NCBI RefSeq assembly: GCF_020360975.1
Contig: NW_025408667.1
Coordinates: forward strand, 1,054,001 to 1,118,000
Direction: 5' to 3'
DNA: 64,000 bases
Origin: Hirsutella rhossiliensis
Taxonomy: Eukaryota; Ascomycota; Sordariomycetes; Hypocreales; Ophiocordycipitaceae
Part shown: piece by piece, positions 45,880-57,089 of the stretch
Layout: each line of letters opens with the position of its first letter
How positions within the stretch are numbered: the stretch's first letter is position 1
Translations under genes and position numbers: made by a program
Notes under the pieces: generated by a model
Seen by the model: the letters and a program-made list of their open reading frames with translations, nothing else
What the model was told of the DNA's origin: nothing
Database searches by the model: none

Positions 45880-46640
45880 TCTAATTAGTACGCTTAGATA
45901 GACTACTACTATAGAAGGGTCGTATTATAGTGCCTTTAAAGGTAGCCTTATAGTAAGAGCTAATATAGCTCTTCTATAACGATTTATTAATAGGATACTT
46001 TAGCTCTTAATATACTAGCGAACTACTAGTAAGGAACTTTTACTAAGATAGAATAACGAAAGATATAAATAAATACGTTTAGTTATACTTAGTATATTAA
46101 GGTATAGTATCTAGGAGGCATCGCCCTTATAGTACTATATAATCGTTACTATATCTTATATAACTATAAGAAGAATTATTAATAGACTTTACTATAGGTC
46201 TACTTAAAGTATAGTATAATAAATAAGATATTAATACGATCTTAGTAATTATAAACTAATATATTAAGTATTGCCTCTTCTTTCCTATCTCTAAGATAAT
46301 AATAGCCCTAGAGCTAGTAGAATTATTCTATTACTAAGTTAAATTAGTATATAGACCTCCGAAAAGTATTATCTTAGATAAAGGGTCCCTATTTATAAGT
46401 AAGTTTTAGTTAGATCTTTATTTTATTTTATAAGTAAAACATAGGCTATTAATAGTATTTTACCTATAAACTAATAGGTAAATAAAATAAATAAACTAAG
46501 CTATATAGTACTACTTAAGATACTTTACTAACTTAGAATAAACTAACTAGGCGTTACTCCTATATATTACTTAATTTATATATAATAATATAAAGAATAC
46601 GATAACTAGGTTATTACCTAATAAAGCGTTAATAGGTTAC
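45880..46640 (+). pseudogene. G3 integrase
   Basis: IDFTIGLL-like block near 46180, then PPKSIILDKGSLFISKF (about 46355) with the second catalytic Asp. AFHPQTDGQTER is represented by the FYL-TNR-IK stretch near 46460, with the RIP expected at its many CA sites. YITRLLPNKALIGY-like residues follow. Confidence 0.75.
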
Positions 46641-47039
46641 TAACTAAACTTCTATATTAATACTAAGGATGATATTATTTAAAGGGGGGTACTTAAAGTA
46701 AGAGTAAGAGTTACTAGGCTATAAAAGCTATAAAAGAGGCTTAAGGAATACTAAGGAAAGGCTATTAAATCGTAAGCGAAATACTATAATTTAAGGCACT
46801 AATAGCTTATACTAAAAGTAAGAGACCTTATAGTATTATCGATAAAGAACTTATACCTTAAGGACGAAAAAAGAAAACTCTTACTTAAGTATATTAGACC
46901 GTTTTAGGTCCTATAAGCTATTAGAAAGTAAGTATATCGTTTTATACTCCCTAAGAAGTACTTATACCTCTATAACGTTTTCTATATTAGTCTTTTAAAG
47001 CCCTAGAAGAAGCGTAAAGGCACCTATAAAGATAGCGAA

Positions 47040-47220
47040 ACCCTATTAATACTAGACTTAAAGGACGACGAAGGCGAATAAGAAGTCTAAGAGATTAAAG
47101 ACCGAAAGAGATCTAAGGGCGATACCTTTTTCCTTATTAAATAGAAAGGATAGCTAGCTAAGTATAACTAATAGGTTAATACTAAAGATATAGTAAATAG
47201 CTAAGACCTTATTAAAGAAT
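47040..47220 (+). pseudogene. G3 chromodomain
   Basis: E-stop-EV-stop-EIKDRKRSKGDTFFLIK-stop-KG at about 47078-47150, then YN-stop-stop-VNTKDI. With the stops taken as Trp/Gln codons this is the chromodomain pattern EVEEI...FLIKWKG...W. Confidence 0.7.
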
Positions 47221-47532
47221 ATACTACTCGCCTAACTAGGAAAAAGAGGTATAAGACTAAGTAAGGTAGGGAAACCTACTAGCGTAGGGAGACGCTATTA
47301 AATCGGTAACGAATCCCTACTAAATCGCTACTAACTTATTAACGTATTAGCACGCCTAAATATCCTATAACTATATATAAAATAGTAAAATAGGAAAATA
47401 AGGAAAACTATCTATACTACTTATTAAATATTATTAAGGAAAATAAAACTAAACCGTAACTCTACTAAGGCCCTAACGATAAAGGAGAGAAGGATAGTTA
47501 TAGCTAAATAAAAGAAAGATAAGACCTATCTA

Positions 47533-49102
47533 TTACTTCCGACTACCCCTCTTCTTTACCGGCGTAGCGGGAACTAACCGAGGCGCCCCCTCTACTATAC
47601 TAAATACCTCCGGAAATACTAAAACTACCTTATCCTCCGCTCCTTCTTTATCCTCCGCGTTAAGACCTATCTTTATTAGCACGGTACTTACCTCGGCCTT
47701 AGTAAATAGTAAGGCGTGCTACTAAGAAGTATAGCCTATATCGCTATTAATAAGGCGGAGTTTTAACCGGGATTCCTAGGCCTAGTACTCTAGGCTTATA
47801 TAGGCGATATCGAATAAGGGCGCGGGGTTAAGGCGAATAATAAGCTCGCGGCGCTTATTAATTAATATATAGTAGTCGGTACGCTTAACCTAGTATATCG
47901 TTAAGCGGTCGCTAATAAAAGGGTTAGATAAAACTTACGATAGTAGACTTCTATATACCTATAGTCCTAAAAGACTTACGATAGGCTATCTTAGTAGCGT
48001 CGAAAGCCTTAGCTAAATACTATACTATAATAGTAAGATAGCGCTAATTAGCCTCTTTAAAAATAAGTATACCCGCGTCCGAGCTATCGTCCTTAGTATC
48101 CTTATTACTAGTCTTTAGCTTATTAAGCTCGCGTAAGTACTTAATAATAGCGACTATATTAGCCCGGTTACTAGATATAAGAGTAGCGGCCTTAAGAAGG
48201 ATTAGCTTATTAATTATAATATTTAAAGTTAAGGGGAAACTTACTTAGTTATAGGTTATAGTACGTCTATAATACTACTTATAGCGCGTCGAGGAAACCC
48301 CTAAGAAAATATAGCTAATTAAGAGCACCTTAATAGGTTTAGGCTTAATCGTACTATACTTCTTAACGACCGTCTTAAAATAATATATATACTAGAGCTT
48401 ATAAGGGATAACCCTATAGGCCTTAACCGGGCGGGCTTTAGCCTTAGATCGGGTACGCTTCTTTATAGGAGCGCGACTACCTTATACCGCCGCTTAGGTG
48501 CCCTTATCTTTAGTACCGCCGTTCTTAGGTTCGTTAGTAAGAAGAGTTAGATCGCGGCCGTCTTTATTATTACCGTTATTATTATCTTAGCCCTTATTCG
48601 GCTAAGTATTAAGATCGTTTTAGCCCTTATTCGGCTAGGCCTCGTCGTTAATATTAGCCTACTTATTCTAAGGAGCGGCCTAAGCGACGACCTCCTATTA
48701 GCTAGAGCCGCCCTATTAAAATAAAGTAGCTAGGTTATCGGTACTTACTTAAGAGCGCTTAAGTATAATCTCCTTACTAGTATTAGTATCGCTAATAAGG
48801 GTAATAGACTTATAAGTTTCCTAGCTTATAAAGGTAGGCTTATCGGTAGTCGGAGTTAAGGTATTTAGTAGGGTAATAGGGGTACGACCCTCGCTAACGT
48901 TAGGTCCTAGACTAAAAGTCTCTTAGGACTAGGATTCCCCTATACCTTTCTTAGCTTTCTTTGCTAAAGGGGAACTAGCGTCGCTATAAGACTTCTAGGC
49001 TAATCGCTTACGCTTTAAGGGTAAACCCGCTACTACCTACTCTTATATATAGTATAGGAAATCGGCGTTATAGTTCTTTATCTTCTTTAACGTAAAAGGC
49101 AT
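47533..49102 (-). pseudogene. Antisense frame behind G3 integrase, function unknown
   Basis: On the minus strand a frame runs from ATG at 49100-49102 (MPFTLKKIKNYNADF) to TAA at 47533-47535 (VKKRGSRK), about 520 codons with one probable frameshift near 47935 and roughly 30 TAA/TAG codons, a density compatible with ancestral Gln/Trp. The product would be hydrophilic, with basic clusters (PLKRKRLA, PLAKKAKK), a short tandem repeat PNKGQ (about 48590-48640), the stretch FKEANQRYLTIIVQYLAKAF, and FISDRLTIY followed by KRTDYYILINKRRELIIRLN. It overlaps no element domain. I recognise no family. RIP DNA lacks TGA in all frames, so openness alone is weak evidence. Confidence 0.45.
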
Positions 49103-49483
49103 TATCGTTAATAAATCGTTAATAAAAAGTAATAAAAAAGAGTATAAGGGATTAATAAAAAAAGGTATAAAACTCTATAGTAATTATAAGCGGAAGAGTT
49201 AAAGAAGAAAAGAAAATAAAAAAAGTAAGAGATATATATATATACTCTTTATATTATAGTTACGCGGCCGATATATAGGCGATACTATAACGGTTGCTTA
49301 GCGGCAACCGCTAGTATAATAACTATTAACGTTATAGAGCGTAGACTAACGTATACTTATATAAGCGTATACGCGCGATATATAACCGAAACTACCTCTC
49401 TTCTTAACCGAATATATATAGCGTAGTAAAAGTAATATATATTAAAGATATAGCTAAGATATCTATATAGGAGGGGAGATAAT

Positions 49484-49740
49484 TATAAGAGCGCTACTAA
49501 GAGGTATAGGCTAATAAAGCACTTAGGTATATAGTACTAATATATTAGTAGGGTATCGGTAGGGAATCGTGCTTACCCCGCTTATATATTATAGACTACT
49601 CGCTACTCCGACTAAAAAAGAGAAATCCCTCTTCTTATAAGCTTTAGTCTTACGATAAGGAGAATATAATATATATAGTATAGTACCTCTAGCTATCTTT
49701 ACTACCTAACTAATTATACCGTAATATATATTCCCTTATA
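49484..49740 (+). repeat. 3' LTR of G3
   Basis: 257 bp, aligned to 41945-42195 with a diverged patch at 49630-49665. Confidence 0.8.
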
Positions 49741-49747
49741 ATCTATA

Positions 49748-50443
49748 TATAAGAATATACCTTTATATTGCTATTTTACTATTATAAAGAAATAATAGGT
49801 ATAAGGAGGCTCTATAAAATAAGCTAGTAAAAAGAGGATCTATAATATAGTTTAAGGGAATAACCCTTAAAGATAAAGACCTTTACTAGATATCTATACC
49901 TTCCTTTAGGAAAAGCAGGTTAAGATAAGCCTATCTTAATTATATAAAATATATATAAAATATATAAGTTAATTACGAGTAGAATAGATACCCTATTACC
50001 TATTTTAGCCTAGCGGTTCTAACGATATCCGCGATATAAGAATAGGTAGGGCATAGAATATTCTAGTTAAATCTACTACTTATACTAGAACCTATAGTCT
50101 TACGTTAACTATTACGTTATAATTAGACTACCTACTAAGTTAGGAAGATATACTATAAATAGAGCTTTTTAAGTACTATAGAATATACTAGAAAGCTAAC
50201 TAATTAGTCTACTAGTAAGCGAGTAATAGTCTATAAAGGACGAAGGATTTCCCTAGGAGTAGTAGATAGAATAAGTAAGTTCGTAAGTATCCTTTATAAC
50301 GCTATTCTTTTAATATATTATTTAGCCCTTTATATACTCGTTATAAATTCTAAACGAAATCCTACCCTATACTCCTTCGACCGATCTTTCCGCTTATATT
50401 ATCGATTACTTAGTTCTACGCTTATTACTTATACCTTTTTATA
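49748..50443 (+). repeat. X2 3' LTR, full length
   Basis: 696 bp, aligned with X1. It contains the uninterrupted ATAAC site where G2a entered X1. Confidence 0.7.
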
Positions 50444-50883
50444 CTACTAACTAATTTAAATAAGCTAAAGACTAAGGGGTCTACTCTAACCTTTTAAAGA
50501 TAAAACTTATTTACTTTAGTAGGTAATAGCAGCCTATTTTAAAGGGTATAATAGTAAGAGGGTTATTTTTTAAAGTAAAGGCCTTAGTATAGTAGCTAAG
50601 AGTCCTCTTTAATTCTAAGCTCTTATTTAAATAATATATTAAGAAGAAGGTAGCCTTTATATAAGCTACCTCTAAAGGACTATCTTACTTAACCTTTATA
50701 TAAAAAGGATTATTATTTAAAGCCTTTAAATAGCTCTACTAGGCCTATATAACCTTTATAGTAAACTATAGGGCCTAGCTTTAATATAAAGGGCCTAAAA
50801 CCCTTAAGAGCTTAATAAAGCCTTTTTAAACGCTTTAAAAATAAGCTCTTTTAAAGGTCTTAAAGGCCTTTAAAGGATCCCTT
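50444..50883 (+). pseudogene. LINE ORF2, RT C-terminal part
   Basis: Frame continues NQFKQAKDQGVYSNLLKIKL with IYFSR, then LFNSKLLFKQYIKKK and FKQLYQAYITFIVNYRAQLQ, KALLKVLKAFKGSL, the thumb/connection region of Tad1-like RTs (ELIHFSR, WLGVWFD, LRQLYQACVTPV, LRKVLGAFR). Cut by G2b at 50884. Confidence 0.7.
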
Positions 50884-51364
50884 TATTATAACTATAGTCT
50901 AGCGAACCGCGGGGACTAGTATATATTACGAGGATACGTAACGTAGGGAGCAAGGAATATTAAACGGACTAATAGGCTAATTAAGTTTAGAGCGATAGGT
51001 TACTTTAGCGCTCTAACGCTCTATAGCTAGGATTATAGGATCGCTCTAGCGCCCTAGCGCTCTTAGGCGACGGGATTACTTAGTGCTCTCGGCGATCTAA
51101 AGAAGCTCTTAAGATATATAAGGAAGGAATAAAATACTCCTTTAAATAAATAGCTCGATAGCTTTTAATATAATTATTATAATCTCTATTACGATCTTAT
51201 CTTTAATTCCGATTACTTAATTACTTAGTTATAGTCTATAGTCTATAACCTCTAACTTATTACTAATATAATATACTTATTATTACTTAAACTACGCTTT
51301 ATTATATCTATTAATATAAACCCCTTAATAGGTTTATCTCTTAGGAATAATACTAGTTATTATA
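50884..51364 (+). repeat. 5' LTR of G2b (U3 variant gamma)
   Basis: 481 bp. From about 51140 it matches other G2 LTRs. The first 14 bases (TATTATAACTATAG) also match, but 50898-51130 is unique in the window and CpG-rich (CTAGCGCCCTAGCGCTC). Confidence 0.7.
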
Positions 51365-51375
51365 TATTAAAAGCT
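51365..51375 (+). other. Probable self-priming PBS of G2b
   Basis: TATTAAAAGCT directly follows the LTR and is the exact reverse complement of AGCTTTTAATA at 51160-51170 in the LTR. The same pairing is found in G2c. Confidence 0.5.
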
Positions 51376-52400
51376 CTTATTTAATATAATATTATATTAC
51401 TCTAAGTAATATCGTAATTATTAATATACCTATATAGTAAGCTAGATTAACTAACTCTAAAGCTATTATATTACCTTAGGATATAATACGCGAGATTATT
51501 ACCCTTTAATAAGAGGTATAGTTACTTAGGAATAAAAGAGGTAATAAATAAGTTAAGGACCTTAGAAAAGTAGTTAAACTAAAGTAGCTAGGACTATTTA
51601 ATAGTACTTATAGTACTCTTTAAGACTTTCTTACTTAACTTAAGGCCTATTACTAGTTTTACTTAATAAAGCTTTTAAACTTAGTCGAAAAGGTACTTTA
51701 TATAAGAAATTATTTATTTAAAATAGTACTTACTTAGTTTAGACCTATTATAAGGGACTATCTTAATAACTAACTAGTATAATAAAATAGCGAAATAAAT
51801 AAAGTCTTTACTAGTTTCTAAGGATTTAAAGAAGCTATTACTAAGGTATTTAAAATAACTAATAAGGAATAAGAAGCTAAATAAAAACTTTAAGAACTTT
51901 AATAAAGGACCTTAATATTAGACTATACTATTAAATTCTATTAAGTTACCTTAAAACTTAAATAAGACAACGAACCCCTTATATCGCGATTTTATAATAA
52001 ACTTAAGGAAGAAGTTAAAGATAAACTTTATAAGAAAGATTAACTTAACGGCCTCTTAAACTATATTACTATAGTAGTATAAATCGATAATAGATAGTAT
52101 ATACGACGCTAAGAAAAGAAATAAAGAAGAGGAAACTAGAACCCTTCCTATAAGAATAACTTTAACTAACGCGCTAACTATAAAAAAAAGCGCGAAACTC
52201 TTATTACCTATACCTATATAACTAACTTAGGTAAGATAGATCTAAATATAATATAGAAAAGTAAAAGAAAGTATTTTAACTATAGGAAACTTAGATATTA
52301 CTTTAAAAAATATAGATAACCTTATAATAAGAAGAAAACCTATTAAGTACTAGCCTTAAAAGGTAAGAAATACTTAAATACTATTAATAGATAGGAACTA
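51376..52400 (+). pseudogene. G2b gag with zinc-knuckle fossil
   Basis: RIPed gag. The knuckle at 52272-52313 reads Y-FN-Y-RKLR-Y-YFKK-Y, the C-x2-C-x4-H-x4-C pattern with Tyr at all four ligands. The amino-terminal half is shared with G2a and G2c. Confidence 0.65.
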
Positions 52401-53990
52401 AAGTATAAACTCTTTAGTTAGACTATATACTATAATAACGAATATATAGTATACCTAAGTAATAAGAATAGTATTAAATAGTTCTTAAAACTACTAAGGA
52501 AAACCCTTATAATAATATAATAAAGGAATCCTAAAATATAAAAATAAGTTAAATTCGTAGAACTAAAATACCCCTATCTTAAAAGAGTCTCTTAAGACTA
52601 GATTAAGAAAAATAGTAAACGATTTTAAGAAGGTATATAAAATAAAAATTAATAATAACGATAGGTAGTCTATAAATAATATAATAAAGAAGATATAAAT
52701 ATAGCCTTTATACTTATAAAACTTAGATAATAACCTAAGGAAGAATAATAAAGTATCGACGATATAAGCTTTAAAGAATAAGAAATACTTAGAGAAATAG
52801 AAAATAAGAACGAACTTATACTACTACCCTTACTATTAAAGGAAAATACTATAATTAAAGAATACGCTTTATACTTTAAAGAATTTAAAGAAATACTTAA
52901 AATTAAAACCTAATAAATACCTTAAATTCTTATAGAAAACTAATAAGCTATACTAATTTAATATTAACTAGTACTATATAAAGGAGACTATATTATAGCT
53001 ATTACTATAGTTAATACCTTTATAGCTTTATAATAAGAATAGTAACTATAAAGAGAATTTAAAGATAATCTATAAATACTACTTACTTATAAATACTATA
53101 AGTATATTTTATAGATATTATACGTTTACTTAGATTATATAATATACTTTTAGATAAAGGTATAATATAACGCCTTCTTAATTAAGTTTAAGGGATAAGT
53201 ACTTTTAAGACCTTACTTAAGTATAAAACTAAACTACTAGAAAATCGATTAACGCTACTTAAACGACTAAGTTATATTATTAGAACCCGATTATAGTACG
53301 CTATTTAAATACTATAATAATTACGGTTTATTAATACGATATCTTTTAGAGATATATAAAATCTATAAATACGCTAAAATAAAAGAATAATATAATACTA
53401 CTTACTTTAAGATATCTAAACCCTTAATCTTTTAAAGACTTATATAATAAGTTAAATATAATAAAGAAGATTATAATAAGTATATATACTTAAACTATAA
53501 AGTCTATAAATATAAAAAGGTATAAGTATAGTATAAATAATATAATAGTATACTAAAATATTATTTATAATATATATAAAGGCTATAAGCTATATTTAAC
53601 TAAGGAAAAATCGATATAGAAATACTATATAAAAAATAAAAAGATATAAAACGAAAACGTAACCTTTAATATAAAAATAAATAGAATTATAAAGTATAGT
53701 ACGTAATTAACTATAAAGTAATATAATATAAATAATATAGCGTTAAGAAATAAGAAATCTTTAATTAGCTATAAGAAATTAGTTTCTTAAGCCCAAATAT
53801 AATACTATACGATAAATATAAAGAAACGATATTAATAATAAATTAAAGAAGAATACCTAAATAAAATAAATAAGGACTAAGTAAAAAATAAGGTATACTA
53901 TCTATAAAAAGGCTATAAACTAGTATAATATAATAAAATCTAAGGACCCTATATATAGTAATAGTAAGCTATAGTAACTAAATAGTATTA
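52401..53990 (+). other. G2b gag-protease spacer
   Basis: About 1.6 kb of RIPed coding-like sequence. Charged, Lys/Tyr/Ile-rich in the sense frame; no domain recognised. The same stretch is present inverted in G2a. Confidence 0.4.
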
Positions 53991-54310
53991 GATATTTAAA
54001 TTATAGGATATTATATATATATACTTTTAAACTATAGCGCGATAGGTAATTACGTTTTACTTAAAGTTATTAATCGTTACTAACTAATATAGAGATATAA
54101 GATAGATCTATATAAACTTATAAATATTAAAGGAAAGGCCTTTAACTATAATAATAGAATTATTAATATAAAGATTAATTACCTTAATATTAATATCTAG
54201 GGCTACGATAAATAAGTTAACTTTTAATATTATATTTAAAGGATATAACTTATATTAAGGCTTTTATAGCTAGAGAGCAACCTATTAATTAACTAGAAAA
54301 CTAGCTAGCT
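53991..54310 (+). pseudogene. G2b protease
   Basis: NYSAI-GNYVLLKVINRY (about 54035-54090) corresponds to the DSGAMGNYVS pattern of chromovirus proteases (active-site Asp now Asn); NNRIINIKINYLNINI and FKGYNLY (ancestral GYDLILG) follow. Confidence 0.6.
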
Positions 54311-54739
54311 ATATTAAAATAAAGATATAAGTTTCTAAGACTAGTAGATTTAAAAGAAAGTAAAATTTTATAATAATTTAGCTATTAAATAAAATAAAAG
54401 GGATAACTATTTAAGTAAATTATTATAGGCTTTAGCGATATAAACGAAAGTAGTAACCGAACTAATAGATATAATAAAATCGACTAATAAGACTTATATA
54501 CTAACTAATATAGCTATATAACCTAGTATCTAATATAAATAAAATAAGGGATATAATATAAAGATCTAAAGAGTTATTATTATTTTAAGGAAAGACCTTA
54601 AATAAATTAATAAAAAGCTTAAGTTAAGAGAAACTAGCTCTTAAAAGAAAGAATAAAGCTTATAAGATAGAATTAAGAATATCCCTTAAGAATACTAGAA
54701 ATATAATAAACTCTTTAAGGAAGAACTTAAGATAGGGTT

Positions 54740-55900
54740 ACTTAAATATAGCTAATAAGACTATAAAATTTATTTTAAGGATAGAATAACGCCGACGTTC
54801 TATAAAATCTATAACTTAAATAAAAAGTAACTATAAACGCTATATAACTACCTTAACGAGAATCTATAAAAAGGATATATATAAATATTAATATCTAAAA
54901 TAAGCTATCTAGTTATATTTATTTTAAAGAAAAATGGTAAGCTATAACTTATTATTAACTATAGACGCTTAAATAATATTATAATAAAGGACCGAATACT
55001 ATTACTACTTATATCGAAACTATAAAATTAACTATATAGTAAAAAATAGTTTATAGCCCTTAACCTTAAAGGCGCTTATAACTTAATATATATAAAAAAG
55101 GGACGTAAATAAATAATAGCCTTTGGAATAAAATTTAGACTATTTAAATATCTCGTAATACTATTTAGACTTATAAATATACTAGCTACCTTTTAATAGA
55201 TAATTAATAATATCCTATATAAATACTTAGATATCTTTATAGTAGTATATTTGAGAGATATATATATAATAAGATAAGATTAACTTAGTTAAAGAATAGC
55301 TAACGCTAAAGAACGTTAAAGATATATAAAGTTTCCTAGGATTTATAAATTACTACTAATAATTTATTAAAGATTTTAGAAAGATTATAGTACTACTATA
55401 TAACTTAATAAAGAAGGAAAAAGAATTTATATAGGACGATAAAGCTAATAAGGCTTTCGAATATATTAAGACTATAATTATATAAGAATTAGTCTTAACT
55501 ACCTTTAATCTAGAATAATAAATTAAACTTAAAACCGATATATTAAACTTTACTTTAAGAGTATAAATCGGATAAAAAGATAATAAAGAAAGACTATAAC
55601 TAATTATATTCTACTTAAAAAAGCTATATAGCGTAGAACTTAATTACCCTATTTATAATAAAGAATTCCTTATAATTATTTAAGCTTTTAAGGAATTTTA
55701 ATACTACTTTCTTAAAAGTAAATATAAAGTTAAGGTTTATATAAACTATAAGAATATCTTATATTTTATAATAACGTAATAGTTAAATAGACGATAGATC
55801 TAATAGGCCGAATACTTATTAGAATTTAACTATAAAATAATCTATAGAAAAGGAATAGAAAACAGTTAAGCTAATACCCTTAGTTAATAAAGTAACTATA
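54740..55900 (+). pseudogene. G2b reverse transcriptase and RNase H
   Basis: LYKIYNLNKKQLQTLYNYLN, then VIFILKKNGKL-LIIDYRRLNNIIIKDR, ALNLKGAYNLIYIKKGRK, FGIKFRLFKYLVILFRLINILATF and INNILYKYLDIFIVVYLRDI, the RT series ending at the YLDD position (YLRD, about 55245). RNase H continues to about 55900. Confidence 0.78.
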
Positions 55901-56029
55901 ATATAAGGGTACTTATAGCGAAAGGATAGCTCCTAGAAATTAACGAAAATAAGAACTACTAGTAACGATAGCTAAATATAATATTTAAAGTATAACCTAA
56001 TAACTTAACTTACTAAAAGATCCTAAAAT

Positions 56030-56920
56030 AAATAAAAGAATATAAAGCACTAAACGGATATAATATAGGATATTTAGAAGTTTTAATATATAAAAATAAA
56101 ATCTAGATATTACTAGAATTATAAGATAAAGTTATATAAGATATATACGAATATTTAATATATAGATATTAGGGAATCTAAAGAATAATAAAACGGATTA
56201 AATAATAATATAACTTCTATAGCTAAAGAAGTAATATAATGTTATTAAAAATATAAACTTTATATATAAAGTAAAGCTAAACGATATAAACTATATAGAG
56301 AATTATAACCGCTATTAGTACTAAAGAAACTATAGGACTTAATAGCTTTTAACTATATTATAAAGCTACTACTATTAAAAGAACCTATAACTAACGTTAA
56401 GTATAATAGTATATTCGTTATTACTAGATTAATAAAGTATAAATACTTTATAAAGAAGTAAGTAATATAGAAGAGCTAGTATATATATTCCTATAAATAA
56501 TTATTAGTAATTATAGACTATTAAATAAGATTATCTTTAATAAAAGAAGTATATTTATAGCTAAGTTTTAGTAAGCTCTTATAGTATAATTAAGGACGAA
56601 ATATAAGCTTAGTATAGCTTATTACCTATAAATAGATAGATAAATAGAACGACTTAACTAAACGCTTAAATAATATTTACGATACTATATTAGCTACGAA
56701 TAAAATAATTAAGTTAAATAGCTAGTAATAGTATAACTAGCTTATAATAGCTTAGTTATAGAAATAACTAAGCTCTTACTAGTATACGCTAATTATAGAT
56801 ATAACCTAAAAGTATTTAAGGTTACTTAATAAGGACTATAAGTAAAACGAGCGATACTATAAGTAGATTAGCTACGAAAATTATATAAAGAAATATAATA
56901 AGAACTTTAATTCGTTAGAA
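56030..56920 (+). pseudogene. G2b integrase
   Basis: KRSIFIAKFQ-ALIV and YKLSIAYYLQIDRQIERLNQ with TLKQYLRYYISYEQNN (about 56560-56710) match the core around HPQTDGQTERLNQ, with HPQTDGQTE turned to YLQIDRQIE. The earlier zinc-binding part is poorly preserved. Confidence 0.72.
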
Positions 56921-57089
56921 AACGAATATCTACTTACTATAATCGGAAAAGATTATAGGGACTAATCTTTTAAGAGGGAGATATAGTCTACCTTATACGA
57001 CGAAATATTAAAATAAAATAACTAAGTAATAAATTAGATTTTAAGAAACTTAGACTATTTAAGGTTAAGGAAACTATTTTAAAAGTTAA

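Larger units (their letters stand above)
41945..49740 (+). mobile_element. Gypsy G3, RIP-saturated chromovirus with antisense frame
   Basis: 7796 bp, plus strand, LTRs 41945-42195 and 49484-49740 (TATAAGAGCG...CCCTTATA), target duplication ATCTA (41940-41944 and 49741-49745). Order: gag with knuckle, protease, RT, RNase H, integrase, chromodomain, then a 2-kb region with a long minus-strand frame, polypurine tract (AGGAGGGGAGATAAT, ending 49483) and 3' LTR. CpA/TpG are nearly gone, CpG is abundant. Confidence 0.85.
41444..50443 (+). mobile_element. LTR element X2 with Copia remnant, interrupted by G3
   Basis: Flanked by CTACT (41439-41443 and 50444-50448) within the LINE. It has a truncated 5' LTR (41444-41762), 183 bp of Copia RT sequence, and a full 3' LTR (49748-50443). 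The Copia piece reads into the first base of the 3' LTR. G3 sits inside the Copia piece. X LTRs would therefore belong to a Copia element related to C2. Confidence 0.65.
17412..50883 (+). mobile_element. Tad1-like LINE, the deepest layer (fragmented)
   Basis: Non-LTR retrotransposon recovered in plus-strand pieces: probably 17412-17532, then 25692-26220, 31647-33112, 39349-40764, 41347-41443 and 50444-50883. ORF1 with zinc knuckles, AP endonuclease and RT follow in the expected order. Frames run on across insertions when one target duplication is removed, for example LKG+YQLSY across Y and ATNQF across X2. CpA and CpG are both strongly depleted, more than in most inserted Gypsy elements. It is truncated by G2b at 50884. 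The 5' end is not defined; 17412-17532 is assigned by position and composition only. Confidence 0.75.

Noticed and set aside
17533..50443. X copies as a separate DNA transposon family
   Set aside because: Ends (TG...CA after RIP), 5-bp duplications and the paired copies around Copia sequence in X2 fit LTRs better. No transposase frame exists.
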